Positions 57,101 through 64,000 of a stretch of DNA of 64,000 bases are shown here, piece by piece. Position 1 is the stretch's first letter. The number at the start of each line of letters is the position of its first letter. The stretch covers positions 71,263-135,262 of the forward strand of contig JBFWWP010000016.1 of the NCBI GenBank assembly GCA_050246115.1, given 5' to 3'. The notes beneath the pieces were generated by a model that saw nothing but the letters and a program-made list of their open reading frames with translations, did no database searches and was not told the origin of the DNA. A program made the position numbers and the translations under genes. Origin of the DNA: JBFWWP01 sp050246115. GTDB lineage: Bacteria > Planctomycetota > UBA8108 > UBA1146 > JAJFFE01.

Positions 57101-58168
57101 GCCGTCCTCCCACTGGACTTGTGCGGTCAACCACCGAGCTCGTGAGAGTACGAGGTTCTCTGCGTCCGCCGGCTCTAGTTCCTCCGCGCCGAACCAGATG
57201 TACTCGGGATGGTAGACCTGCACGTGCCAGGGTGGTGGTCCCAGTCGATCGAGCCGGGCGAGACCATCGGTTCCCGTTGTCCCCGTGCGGAATGCGCGGG
57301 GCGGTAGATTGAGTAACTCCAGGCCGCGGCCGCTCTCCGCGCGCGCTCGCGCATCCGCCCTCGCCTCCTCTCCGTCGTCTGGCAAACCCACGAACACTCG
57401 AGCACCGGGAATCGGCCGCCCCTCGGCATCGCTTACCCGGGTGACGAGGACGCCATCGAGCGCGACCCATGCCGAGCCCTCACGAGTCTCCTCGGGAGCA
57501 TCCTCACCCTCATCTCCCTCCTCCTCGTCCTCCTCGTCCTCCTCGTCCTCACCCCACCCGCCATGGGTTTGCACGCGGTAGCGAAAGGCGCCCGGAGGGT
57601 CCGTCAGGTAACCGGAGGTCACGAAGACCGATCCCGCGTCCGCCCCAAGCTCCATTCCTGGCCGCAGATCTTCGCAGCACTCGCCACTGGAAACGCCCTG
57701 ATCGTAGTCCACGCACAGCCCGTGGTCATACGGTCCACCGGGAGCGAGAAGCGTGAAATCGCCGCGCGCATCGGTCACCGTGCTCGCGACCTCGCGTGTG
57801 GTCGTGGGGTAGGTCTGAGCGAGCAATCGGACGCGCATGCCCGCGATGGGTTCGAGTCGCTCGCCGCGCACGACTCGACCGTGGGCTTCGAGCCGTGGAA
57901 AGGGCGAGAGTCCGCTCGGGTCTGGCCCCTCGCTCGGCGTCGCGGAGCCGCGGGTTTCGCTTGCTTGGGGCGAGTCCGACTCGCCGTCTGAGCTCGGCCC
58001 ACCCGAGCCGAGATCCGAGTCGCGCTCTTGCAAGACTTCATCGACGAGTGTCTCGCCGCGACCCGGCGCGTGAGTCACTCGGTGCACTCCGTACCACGCA
58101 CTCCAAGCGGTGACCGCTGACGCCAGCGCGATGACCACAATGGCAACGAAAGCTGTTCGTAGCGTCAT
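54137..58168 (-). CDS. Giant membrane-anchored protein with carboxypeptidase-regulatory-like domains
   Basis: A 1343-residue protein. The ATG at 58168 has ggag upstream and starts a single N-terminal transmembrane helix (TAFVAIVVIALASAVTAWSAWYGV). An acidic Ser/Pro linker follows, then many beta-sandwich modules with the pattern G-x-V-x-x-x-x-G-x-P-(I/V)-x-x-A-x-V and T-D-x-x-G-x-F/A, as in carboxypeptidase-regulatory-like (CarboxypepD_reg/SdrD-B-like) domains, e.g. LEAHGRVVRGERLEPIAGMRV, VRVTDPKGQPIPHARL and VVDEDGAPVEFACVTTW. An acidic Glu/Asp run lies near residue 210. No catalytic motif was seen. Probably an extended periplasmic or surface stalk; function unknown. Confidence 0.75.
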   Translation of the reverse strand: MTLRTAFVAIVVIALASAVTAWSAWYGVHRVTHAPGRGETLVDEVLQERDSDLGSGGPSSDGESDSPQASETRGSATPSEGPDPSGLSPFPRLEAHGRVVRGERLEPIAGMRVRLLAQTYPTTTREVASTVTDARGDFTLLAPGGPYDHGLCVDYDQGVSSGECCEDLRPGMELGADAGSVFVTSGYLTDPPGAFRYRVQTHGGWGEDEEDEEDEEEGDEGEDAPEETREGSAWVALDGVLVTRVSDAEGRPIPGARVFVGLPDDGEEARADARARAESGRGLELLNLPPRAFRTGTTGTDGLARLDRLGPPPWHVQVYHPEYIWFGAEELEPADAENLVLSRARWLTAQVQWEDGAPVNLAQLSLSLEGKPEPRSESPFFRPPRQVLLLRDGLGFRSTPLSPNTNRATLWAAGAKPCPIEWAPGTGGYDLGVVTLSRGAGFEVTVVDEDGAPVEFACVTTWRNEHWQSVAATDRDGHATVSGFSIDAESDIGLSVTKCGHEDWSDRVFVWRSLTTLRVVLPRFGDLRVRVTDPKGQPIPHARLSDLCEYETCTPHLMLRGIADPRGVIALGLVPQADARLLLISADGFRPEPISLTGERARAIGDLGTVVLKPEASIEGVVRGANGVPRASVRVRAWSLADGTPYPLHLDRRSEDGDEVRTDPSGCFRLSGLLAGAYGVFADGGEMQFVTVDEGECGSVEFVLRDPATREPPRGPAGDGPNQGDLLDRDSMVESVPALRVRVMDRDGAPVSQASVSILSSWSAENDWWRDDQRRTNDSGTCVINRLDGGVRIVEVSHPDYAACEPQTCGADGSGQGTRDLVFRLIRRGEAGDRTVRAKFRATGALGRPVDPVRLEVFGSQECKGTGLTDERGYTQIDLPRPGTYLVRALRSDEDHPVNCGLVMVEPNPATAYDIRVPGAVEVEFRLECPDRDPLRWPSRVEVAVFSRASRAPSSRAIGDELTLLLSPGEDPVERTRLDPGEYQVEVVTSDGRRSLRALTVRPDGESQVMIIALEAVTHWVIHGTARTTHDVLPGMSFTARTPTGGEISFETDAVGQFLLTVPGPGRYRVEPDAAHGVNVAATLLDIMDPGEQALLFDSFRATLRFVDEAGSPVANARGQWQRQWDRSHSFTTDRSGVASISCETTGPHEYTIQGDDGTIRTGIAHVQGPGECQILVSKSRSITLRPEPRPPGMLTATAWTRDGRSSVLGSSTGETLTISPGATVATVRVEVRSGWFDVLVGEVPTSALPGGGDTTVDVSLREGAVVAFFASPEVTPRLADDRVWVRRSQGADAPWMAVPLGSDLPLQRDVRYTAQLRLDNGETYEREFFAAPDTGRITLPWQ
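57520..57549 (-). repeat. 9-bp coding microsatellite
   Basis: Just over three copies of cctcctcgt (coding for Asp-Glu-Glu on the minus strand) inside the giant protein gene. They produce an acidic run in a linker. Copy-number change by whole units would stay in frame. Confidence 0.75.
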
Positions 58169-58858
58169 GAGATCGTGTCTCCGAACCGGGCCAGGACTGT
58201 GGAGAGATCGGACAACGAGCCGATTGTTGCACGTACCTGCGGTGGGCGAAAGCTCTCGTGTCTCCTTCTCAGTCGAGCAACCAAGTGCTTCTCTCTTCGA
58301 GAGTGTGGTAGCGCTCCCGCACAGTCCCCTGAGCTCACGTTCGGTCGCTCGCGGAGGCAACTCGTGCACGTCACGCGGGCGTCGTCGCAGCGACCGAACG
58401 TTGAGGTTCGGGGGCCTGCTGGCCCGAACAGTACTCGGCTGCGGCGCGTTACCCTGCGACAGCGTGGGAGGACGTAGCACAAGGGTTGGCGAGTTTGCGG
58501 AGATGCGGAGCGCGCGCGAACGAATGGAACGAGATTGCACCCACAATCAGGCACTCATGAACCACTTTGCGGAGTCGGATGTCGGATGTGCGGGATGTGT
58601 TGTTGATGGCGGCGCGTTGAGTCCGCATGAGAGGGGATTGCGCCAACGCAACTGCGACTACAGTCTTGCTCTAGAACGTACGGTAAGCGAGAATCCCTCT
58701 TAGGAGACCACTGCCAAGCGTCTCGGCGTACTCCTGCCCCCCGTGGGACGGTCTCGGAGGTTCAACCGGCGGGGTATGCCGTCTTTCTTCGGGTTCTTGT
58801 CCGTTGTCGAGAGTGTGGAAGTGCTCTAGCCGCGGTGTACGGCGATGAGGAGGGTGTG
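58169..58858. other. Divergent intergenic region with a repeated 20-bp motif
   Basis: A 690-bp gap between the giant protein gene (minus) and the Gly-rich protein gene (plus). tcgagagtgtggtagcgctc at 58298-58317 recurs as tcgagagtgtggaagtgctc at 58807-58826 (two mismatches, same orientation). The second lies about 33 bp before the downstream ATG. This could be a shared regulatory site or a repeat remnant. No gene in the gap could be supported. Confidence 0.4.
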
Positions 58859-60151
58859 ATGCGCACGTGGGTTTTGGTGGGTGTGTTCTCGGTCATGATG
58901 TCGGGGCTCTTGAGTGCCCAAATCGATGTCCGTTCCAACGGGCAAGACGGGGTGTTCGCACCCCAGCTGAGCGACGGAGTCCAGAACGGCAGCGAGTGGA
59001 TCCTCACGATCGACCTGCGCAACGCCTACGAGGGCACCTGGAACGATCTGCTGTCTCCGGCAGAGATCGCATTGGGAAGTCCTGTCTACGGTCGCGGGAT
59101 CTACGATCCGGCCCGATGGGCAGTGGTCTTTCACTACCAGTCGGTCAACATTCCGGCGGGAATGCGAGTAGTATTCACGAACCACCGTACGCGCGCGCCG
59201 GTCGTCTGGCTGGTGCAGGGAGACGTGACGATTGCGGGTGTCGTGGACCTCAATGGGAATAACTTCGACTGGGCCCCGACAAGGGAGTTTACTGAGGCTG
59301 GTCCTGGCGGGTTTCGCGGTGGAGCGAAGACAGTTGGAACGCTGATTAACACCGGTGGGCTTGGCCCTGGAGGTGGAGGAGTAATCCTCGGAGGCTCATT
59401 TGCCACTGGTCCTCGCGTTTATGGCAACCCTTCCTTGATTCCACTTGTTGGAGGATCTGGTGGTGGTGGTGGCCTAAGAAATGGAGCGTCGGGTGGCGGT
59501 GCAATCCTCATCGCCAGCAATCAGGTCCTGACTCTTGCTGGTGCGATTCGCTGCAATGGTGGAATCGGTGCTCATGAGCAAGGCTTTGGGGGCCAGACTG
59601 GCAGTGGAGCCGGCGGCGGAATTCGTCTGATTGCCGCGACACTGGCCGGTAGTGGCTCGACCTCTGCAGTAGGTGGCACCGGGTTCGTCCTCGGGGGCCT
59701 CGGCCGCATCCGTCTCGAGTACCTCACGCTTGGTGCTGGCAATATGAGCGTTCAGCCGAATCCCAGTGTTGTAGCCGCCGCTCCCGCACCACAACTTTGG
59801 CTCATTGGAGATGACGGTCTGGCCGCGACACCGCAAGCGCGCATCTTCTCGGTAGGGGGGGAGGTGACACCCACAGACCCGAGCGCACAGTTCGGGGCGC
59901 CCGGCGCCGATGTCGTGATTCCCGAGCCGCTTTCCGGGGAAACGACGGTGATCGTCGAGACACTCAATGTGGAAACGGTCCCTGAGACAGAGGTCCGGGT
60001 CGTCGCCAACTATGGCAACGGCGGCAACTTGGTGGACGTGCCAGCGACCTATGACCCCGGCATGGACGCTGGTCCCTTCCGCTACTGGGTGACCTCCATC
60101 CCTGTCGGGCACGGCTACGTGGCAATTCAGGCTCGAGTCTCCAGACCCTGA
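58859..60151 (+). CDS. Secreted Gly-rich hypothetical protein
   Basis: A 430-residue exported protein. The ATG at 58859 follows ggagg and starts a signal peptide (TWVLVGVFSVMMSGLLSAQ). The middle (about residues 145-280) is Gly-rich (GPGGFRGGAKTVG..., GGLGPGGGGVILGGS, GSGGGGGLRNGASGGGA), reminiscent of beta-helix or Gly-rich surface proteins. The C-terminal third is beta-rich with Pro/Val. No dockerin or catalytic motif. Codon use looks less GC-biased than the window average around 59250-59600. It is 12 bp before the Fn3/dockerin gene, so the two probably form an operon. Confidence 0.72.
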   Translation: MRTWVLVGVFSVMMSGLLSAQIDVRSNGQDGVFAPQLSDGVQNGSEWILTIDLRNAYEGTWNDLLSPAEIALGSPVYGRGIYDPARWAVVFHYQSVNIPAGMRVVFTNHRTRAPVVWLVQGDVTIAGVVDLNGNNFDWAPTREFTEAGPGGFRGGAKTVGTLINTGGLGPGGGGVILGGSFATGPRVYGNPSLIPLVGGSGGGGGLRNGASGGGAILIASNQVLTLAGAIRCNGGIGAHEQGFGGQTGSGAGGGIRLIAATLAGSGSTSAVGGTGFVLGGLGRIRLEYLTLGAGNMSVQPNPSVVAAAPAPQLWLIGDDGLAATPQARIFSVGGEVTPTDPSAQFGAPGADVVIPEPLSGETTVIVETLNVETVPETEVRVVANYGNGGNLVDVPATYDPGMDAGPFRYWVTSIPVGHGYVAIQARVSRP

Positions 60152-60163
60152 CGAGGAGCGACA

Positions 60164-63100
60164 ATGCCAACATGTGTTGGTCTTTCTCGTCAAGGAATGT
60201 GGGCGCTCCTGGCTGTTTTGGCGCTGTGCGCGGCAGCGCAGGAAGTCAGCGGACAAGTTCCCATTCAGCGCACCGTGACACGTGAGTACATGGTGTTTGT
60301 GGGCGGGGAATCCATTCCCCCCGACAAGAGCATCTCCTCGAAGGAGGTCACCGTCCACGTGGGTGGTGTGCTGGCACACCCCGAGGACGGAGCAACGGCC
60401 CGGGAGGTCGTGTTCTCGAGCGTGAGTCCCGCGCCACCGGACCCTGTCGACATCACGGTAACCGTTGCTCCCGATGAGTCCTTCGTAGAGGTCTCCTGGG
60501 CGGATTATGCGAACGCCGAGGTGGAGCAGGGAGACATCGCCTATTACGAGGTGTACGTCAACGGGACTCGGTTCACGGATGTGACGGGCATGACACCGGC
60601 GGCGGTTCTTTCTGTTGAGACCTTCAGTTTTGATTACGCACTCTCCATGCCCATGGACGTCTGGTTCGCTGTGGTGGCCGTCGACTACTTCGGTAATCGG
60701 GAAACCGTCGTCGAACCGCGCGGCTACTTTCCCATTCGCAGCCTGGCCAGTCGAGAGCTGCTCGTCTTTAGCGGAGGCTTGCCGCGCACACCGGAAGATG
60801 GGCTCACGACACGGGAGATTGTTGTATCCGCGGTGGACCCCGCACCACCCCCGTCGGTCGAACTCACTGTGATTCCAGCGCCGGATGAGAGCTTTGTCAC
60901 CCTCAACTGGGACGGCTACCCGGAGCTGGCAACAGGAGATGTCAACTACTACGAAGTCTACGTCTCGACCGCTTACTTCTCTGATATCACGGGAATGACG
61001 CCCTATCTCATAGTCCCCCTTGGTACTCACAGCTATGACTTCACTGGACTGCTTCCGGGACAGGACTACTTTTTTGCGGTGGTCGCTGTCGACTATTTGG
61101 GCAACCGCAACGTCATGGTCGGGGTTAGTGGCTATTACCCCGTGGCGCGCAGTGTGGTCACCCGTGAGGTCTTCACCTTCGTGGGTGGCGTGACGCCTTC
61201 GCCGGAGCATGGGACCGCTTCGCGGGAGGTCGTCTTGGTGTCGGTAGACTCGGCTCCTCCAGACAAGATCATGGACCTTGTCACCAGCGACCCTGGCAAC
61301 GGAGAATCGCTGCTGCTCGATTGGACCAGCTACGACGAAGAGCTCCAGGGGGACGTTGCGTTGTACCGGGTGTACGCATCCCTGACCTATTTCAATGACA
61401 TTGCGGGGATGTCTCCCATTGCAACGGTGCCGCTCGGGACCCAGCAGACTCTTGTTGCTCCGTTCCCCGTGGCGACTCTAGCCTTCTTCGCGGTGGTTGC
61501 GGTCGACTACCTGGGCAACTTCGACCCTCAGGTCTCTGTGGCGTCTGGCTTCTTCGAGGGCCTACCCCCGCCGGAGCTTGAGTTTCAGCCTTCCAGCTTG
61601 GCAGTGCAGGCGCTCGAGGGCGAGGAGACGACCTTCGCGGCGTTCCTCGGCACGCCGGACGACATCCCTGCGCCCTACCAAATCAGCACGAATCAGTCAT
61701 GGCTCGCGCCGGTAACCAGCACAGGGTTCGCGCCCGGCTTCGTCACTTTGACGGTAGACGCCACAGCTCTCACGGCGGGGTCATACTCAGCAAGCGTGCT
61801 CGCGAGCTCCCCGGGGTACCTCAGTGCCAATCTCGCGGTCGCTGTGACGGTGCAGGCTTCCGCTGGCGGCAGTACTTTCCTGGTCGCAAGCCCTGCGGCC
61901 GTGTTCTTCCAGGCGGAGCTTGATGGCTCCACCGTATCCGCCCCAGTCACTGTGTTTGCTGTGCCACCCGGGGCGATGGCGTCTTTCAGCACTAGTGATA
62001 CGGCGAGCTGGCTCGAAGTGACGCCAGCGAACGCGACCACACCCGCAAGTTTGACGGTTACCGGTGACCCCACGGGGCTCTTGCCGGGTAGTCACACCGG
62101 CAACGTGCTCCTGGATGGAGGAGCTGGCGTGGTGGCGCCTAGCGTGTTTGTCCGGATGACCATTCCCTGCTACGCACTCGACGCGCTCAGTTGCCAACAG
62201 AATCCTGGAACCGGGGAGGTAACCATTGAGTGGACCCCTGAGGGTACTTTCCTCACTATCCTTGTCTACCGGAATGGCGCGCTCATTGCGACGTTGCCGG
62301 GGGACGCAGTCAGTGCCACTGACGTCCCGCCCGGCCCCGGTAGCTATGTGTACACCGTGAGCGGACGCTGCGGGCCGGGCTCTCAGACTTTCGTGCAGTG
62401 TACCGTGGAGGCGGATGTCTGCTCGCCGCCGCAGAATTTGGTGGGGTCCTTTGATTCCATGAGTGGACTGGCCCACTTGAGCTGGACCAATCCGCAGGCC
62501 TACACTGAGCTGCGCTTGCTGCGCGATGGGGCACTTGTCGCGGTCCTCGCGGGCAGTGATACTGCATACTCCGAAGTGCTGGCCCCCGGCCAGCATGCCT
62601 ACGAACTTTTCGGGGTTTGTGACGGCATTCTCACGACGGGAGTGACCGCCTCGGTGTACGCATGTGGCGGAGTGTCGGGACTCAGTTGCATCGCCGACCC
62701 AGTCGCCGGGACCGTGGCGTTGGCTTGGTCCAACGGACTTTCCTACACTGACCACGAGGTGCGGCGCGATGGACAACTCATAGCCACGCTTCCAGGGAGT
62801 GAGACGACACTGGTTGATAGCATCGGCCTAGCAGTTGGCCAGTTCAGCTATGTGGTTTCTTCCACCTGTGCAGGAGGAGGCGCTGCGGAAAGCTCTTGCA
62901 TTGTCGACTACTCTTCATGCCTGCCGCCGCTGGCGTTTCAGTGCACCGCAGTTCCGTCCTCGAGCACCGCACACTTGGAGTGGTCCGGCGGACGGGCGAA
63001 CTACGCGGTGGGTATCGAGATTGCCCGGGACGGCGTGTTGGTCGCGACTCTTCCCGGCATGGCGACGTCGTACGATGAGATCGTTGCACCCGCGGCGTAC

Positions 63101-63448
63101 GCATACGCAGTTACTTTTGTCTGCACTTCCGAGGTCTTTAGCACCTTGCTGTGCGACGTGGACCTCACCCAGGTGACATTCCGCCGAGGGGACCCCAATA
63201 GCGACGGGACCACAAATGTGGCCGACGCCGTATCCCTTTTGGCATACCTGTTTTCTGGAGGTCCCGCAGCCTCATGTGCGGACTCGGCGGATGTCAACAA
63301 CGACGGGCAACTCAACATCGCCGACGCCGTGAGTGTGCTCGCCTATCTGTTCTCTGGGGGACCCGCTCCAGCCGCGCCCTTCGTGGCGTGCGGCACGGAG
63401 CCCGACGAGGACTCTCTGGATTGCGCCGAATACGTGCCATGCCAATGA
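60164..63448 (+). CDS. Secreted Fn3-like/BACON-like protein with dockerin pair
   Basis: A 1094-residue exported protein; ATG at 60164 with gaggag five bases upstream; signal peptide GMWALLAVLALCAAAQEVSGQ. Three N-terminal repeats of about 135 residues share P-E-D/H-G-x-x-x-R-E-V/I, SAPP/PAPP, YYEVYV or YRVYA and FFAVVAVDYLGN, an Fn3-like pattern. Residues about 465-660 are two BACON-like modules (NQSWLAPVTSTGFAPGFVTL, TASWLEVTPAN). Four further Fn3-like modules with x-L-x-R-D-G-x-L-V-A-x-L-P-G follow. The end has two dockerin loops (RGDPNSDGTTNVADAVSLL, DVNNDGQLNIADAVSVL) and the tail LDCAEYVPCQ. A surface or extracellular-complex component is likely. Confidence 0.85.
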   Translation: MPTCVGLSRQGMWALLAVLALCAAAQEVSGQVPIQRTVTREYMVFVGGESIPPDKSISSKEVTVHVGGVLAHPEDGATAREVVFSSVSPAPPDPVDITVTVAPDESFVEVSWADYANAEVEQGDIAYYEVYVNGTRFTDVTGMTPAAVLSVETFSFDYALSMPMDVWFAVVAVDYFGNRETVVEPRGYFPIRSLASRELLVFSGGLPRTPEDGLTTREIVVSAVDPAPPPSVELTVIPAPDESFVTLNWDGYPELATGDVNYYEVYVSTAYFSDITGMTPYLIVPLGTHSYDFTGLLPGQDYFFAVVAVDYLGNRNVMVGVSGYYPVARSVVTREVFTFVGGVTPSPEHGTASREVVLVSVDSAPPDKIMDLVTSDPGNGESLLLDWTSYDEELQGDVALYRVYASLTYFNDIAGMSPIATVPLGTQQTLVAPFPVATLAFFAVVAVDYLGNFDPQVSVASGFFEGLPPPELEFQPSSLAVQALEGEETTFAAFLGTPDDIPAPYQISTNQSWLAPVTSTGFAPGFVTLTVDATALTAGSYSASVLASSPGYLSANLAVAVTVQASAGGSTFLVASPAAVFFQAELDGSTVSAPVTVFAVPPGAMASFSTSDTASWLEVTPANATTPASLTVTGDPTGLLPGSHTGNVLLDGGAGVVAPSVFVRMTIPCYALDALSCQQNPGTGEVTIEWTPEGTFLTILVYRNGALIATLPGDAVSATDVPPGPGSYVYTVSGRCGPGSQTFVQCTVEADVCSPPQNLVGSFDSMSGLAHLSWTNPQAYTELRLLRDGALVAVLAGSDTAYSEVLAPGQHAYELFGVCDGILTTGVTASVYACGGVSGLSCIADPVAGTVALAWSNGLSYTDHEVRRDGQLIATLPGSETTLVDSIGLAVGQFSYVVSSTCAGGGAAESSCIVDYSSCLPPLAFQCTAVPSSSTAHLEWSGGRANYAVGIEIARDGVLVATLPGMATSYDEIVAPAAYAYAVTFVCTSEVFSTLLCDVDLTQVTFRRGDPNSDGTTNVADAVSLLAYLFSGGPAASCADSADVNNDGQLNIADAVSVLAYLFSGGPAPAAPFVACGTEPDEDSLDCAEYVPCQ

Positions 63449-63476
63449 GGCGGGCGGCAGAGAAAGCGAATCGGTG

Positions 63477-63745
63477 TCACGCGGCGACTGTAATGGAGAC
63501 GGAAGCACGGACATCGCTGACCCGGTCGCACTTCTCGGCGTGCTCTTCTCTGGTGCCCCGAGCCCAGCATGTGACGATGCCTGTGATCATAGCGATGACG
63601 GCGCGCTCGACATTGCGGATCCCGTCTACCTGCTCGCCACCCTCTTTGGAGTGGCGGTCCGCCACCGCTCGCTCCGAGCCCAAGTTGCGCAGTAGACCCG
63701 ACCCCTGACTTTCTCACCTGCGCGAGCTCCACCAGCTGCCCGTAG
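63477..63745 (+). pseudogene. Frameshifted dockerin-pair relic with intact tail
   Basis: Immediately after the preceding gene, in another frame, the sequence encodes RGDCNGDGSTDIADPVALL and SDDGALDIADPVYLLATLFG (a dockerin pair). At about 63649 the frame shifts by one base: reading GGC GGT CCG onward gives GGPPPLAPSPSCAVDPTPDF, then LTCASSTSCP and a TAG at 63743-63745. This is the same Cys-rich tail as the intact genes. A single lost G (gga-gt-ggc instead of gga-ggt-ggc) explains the break. No signal peptide or other domain precedes it, so it is a 3'-end relic. Confidence 0.75.
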
Positions 63746-63810
63746 CTCTTTTGCTAGTGGTGGCCGCCAGAAATCCCGAAACTTATTGACCTCCCGGGTG
63801 TTGTGCATGC

Positions 63811-64000
63811 ATGAGAATAGCCCCAGCGATCACACTCAGTGCAAGTACGCGTCGTGAACTGGAGAAGCTGGCAGCCGGGCGGCGTGTCTCTGTGCGCCTG
63901 GCGGAGCGCGCAGCGATCGTGCTGCACGCGGCCGATGGGCTCGACAATCAGCAGATAGCAGAGAGGCTGCGTATCACGCGGCAGAAGGCGGGACGTTGGC
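63811..64000 (+). mobile_element. IS630-family transposase, N-terminal part, cut by the window edge
   Basis: Translation from the ATG at 63811 gives a helix-turn-helix N-terminus: ITLSASTRRELEKLAAGRR, then RLAERAAIVLHAADGLDNQQ and IAERLRITRQKAGRW. This is the standard opening of IS630-family (Tc1/mariner superfamily) transposases. The DDE catalytic domain lies beyond position 64000. The left end of the element should fall between the dockerin relic stop (63745) and the ATG, but its inverted repeat cannot be defined from one end. Confidence 0.85.

Noticed and set aside
59474..61210. Minus-strand open frame of 578 codons
   Set aside because: It is antisense to two plus-strand genes with signal peptides, ribosome sites and recognisable domains. 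Its translation has no domain.
63745..63810. Left inverted repeat of the IS630-type element
   Set aside because: The other end lies outside the window, so no inverted repeat or TA duplication can be confirmed.

Overview
The window is GC-rich chromosomal DNA that reads like a member of the Planctomycetota. The evidence is five secreted proteins carrying paired dockerin-type calcium repeats (RGDxNxDG..NxADA..LL.YLF) plus two decayed relics of such genes, a bacterial-microcompartment (BMC) vertex-protein operon, FG-GAP/VCBS and ASPIC/UnbV propeller proteins, many lipoproteins, and an unadenylylated-type glutamine synthetase. No rRNA, tRNA or CRISPR array was seen. Taxonomy is inferred from gene content only.

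Layout. 1-1.7 kb: end of citrate synthase and a GNAT acetyltransferase. 1.9-5.7 kb (minus): four lipoproteins around the moaD-moaE pair for molybdopterin synthase. 5.8-9.1 kb (plus): SLC13-type transporter, queA, a zinc-finger/J-domain protein. 9.2-10.9 kb (minus): FlaG-like protein and a NYN/LabA protein. 11.2-13.9 kb (minus): translationally coupled BMC operon of three EutN/CcmL vertex proteins, an RpiB-like sugar-phosphate isomerase and DeoC aldolase. Both enzymes carry an N-terminal amphipathic helix of the cargo-targeting type, and the isomerase lacks the usual catalytic Cys. 14.2-17.9 kb: AlkD-type glycosylase, an exported protein, and a DUF4388/TPR membrane protein. 18.3-24.8 kb: dockerin protein, moaA, a membrane EEP-fold protein, a winged-helix/membrane-protein pair and a glycerol-kinase-like FGGY kinase. 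24.8-27.6 kb: Ca2+-type P-type ATPase. 27.7-32.9 kb (minus): a 1296-aa repeat protein and a dockerin/triple-Kazal protein. 33.4-36.2 kb: glutamine synthetase and a short GlpD. 36.5-43.2 kb: lipoprotein, SGNH-like protein, PEP-synthase/rifampin-phosphotransferase-like enzyme, NhaP antiporter, endonuclease III. 43.4-47.6 kb: PQQ-type propeller and FG-GAP/dockerin proteins. 47.7-50.8 kb: glyoxylate shunt (aceB-aceA). 51.3-63.8 kb: accessory region of very large surface proteins and dockerin relics, ending in the start of an IS630-type transposase.

Two dispersed repeat families stand out. The first is a 187-bp full-length imperfect palindrome in four equal-length copies, with about 17-23-bp terminal inverted repeats. 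Its flanking CTNAG is directly repeated at three of four sites, and in three of four copies the flanking TNA triplet is exactly the stop codon of the adjacent gene. The second is a degenerate intergenic repeat of up to about 150 bp whose hairpins keep pairing while the sequence changes; several copies lie directly after a stop codon.

Central metabolism is represented by citrate synthase, isocitrate lyase and malate synthase (two-carbon assimilation), glycerol handling (FGGY kinase, GlpD), and molybdenum cofactor synthesis split between moaDE at 3 kb and moaA at 19.5 kb.
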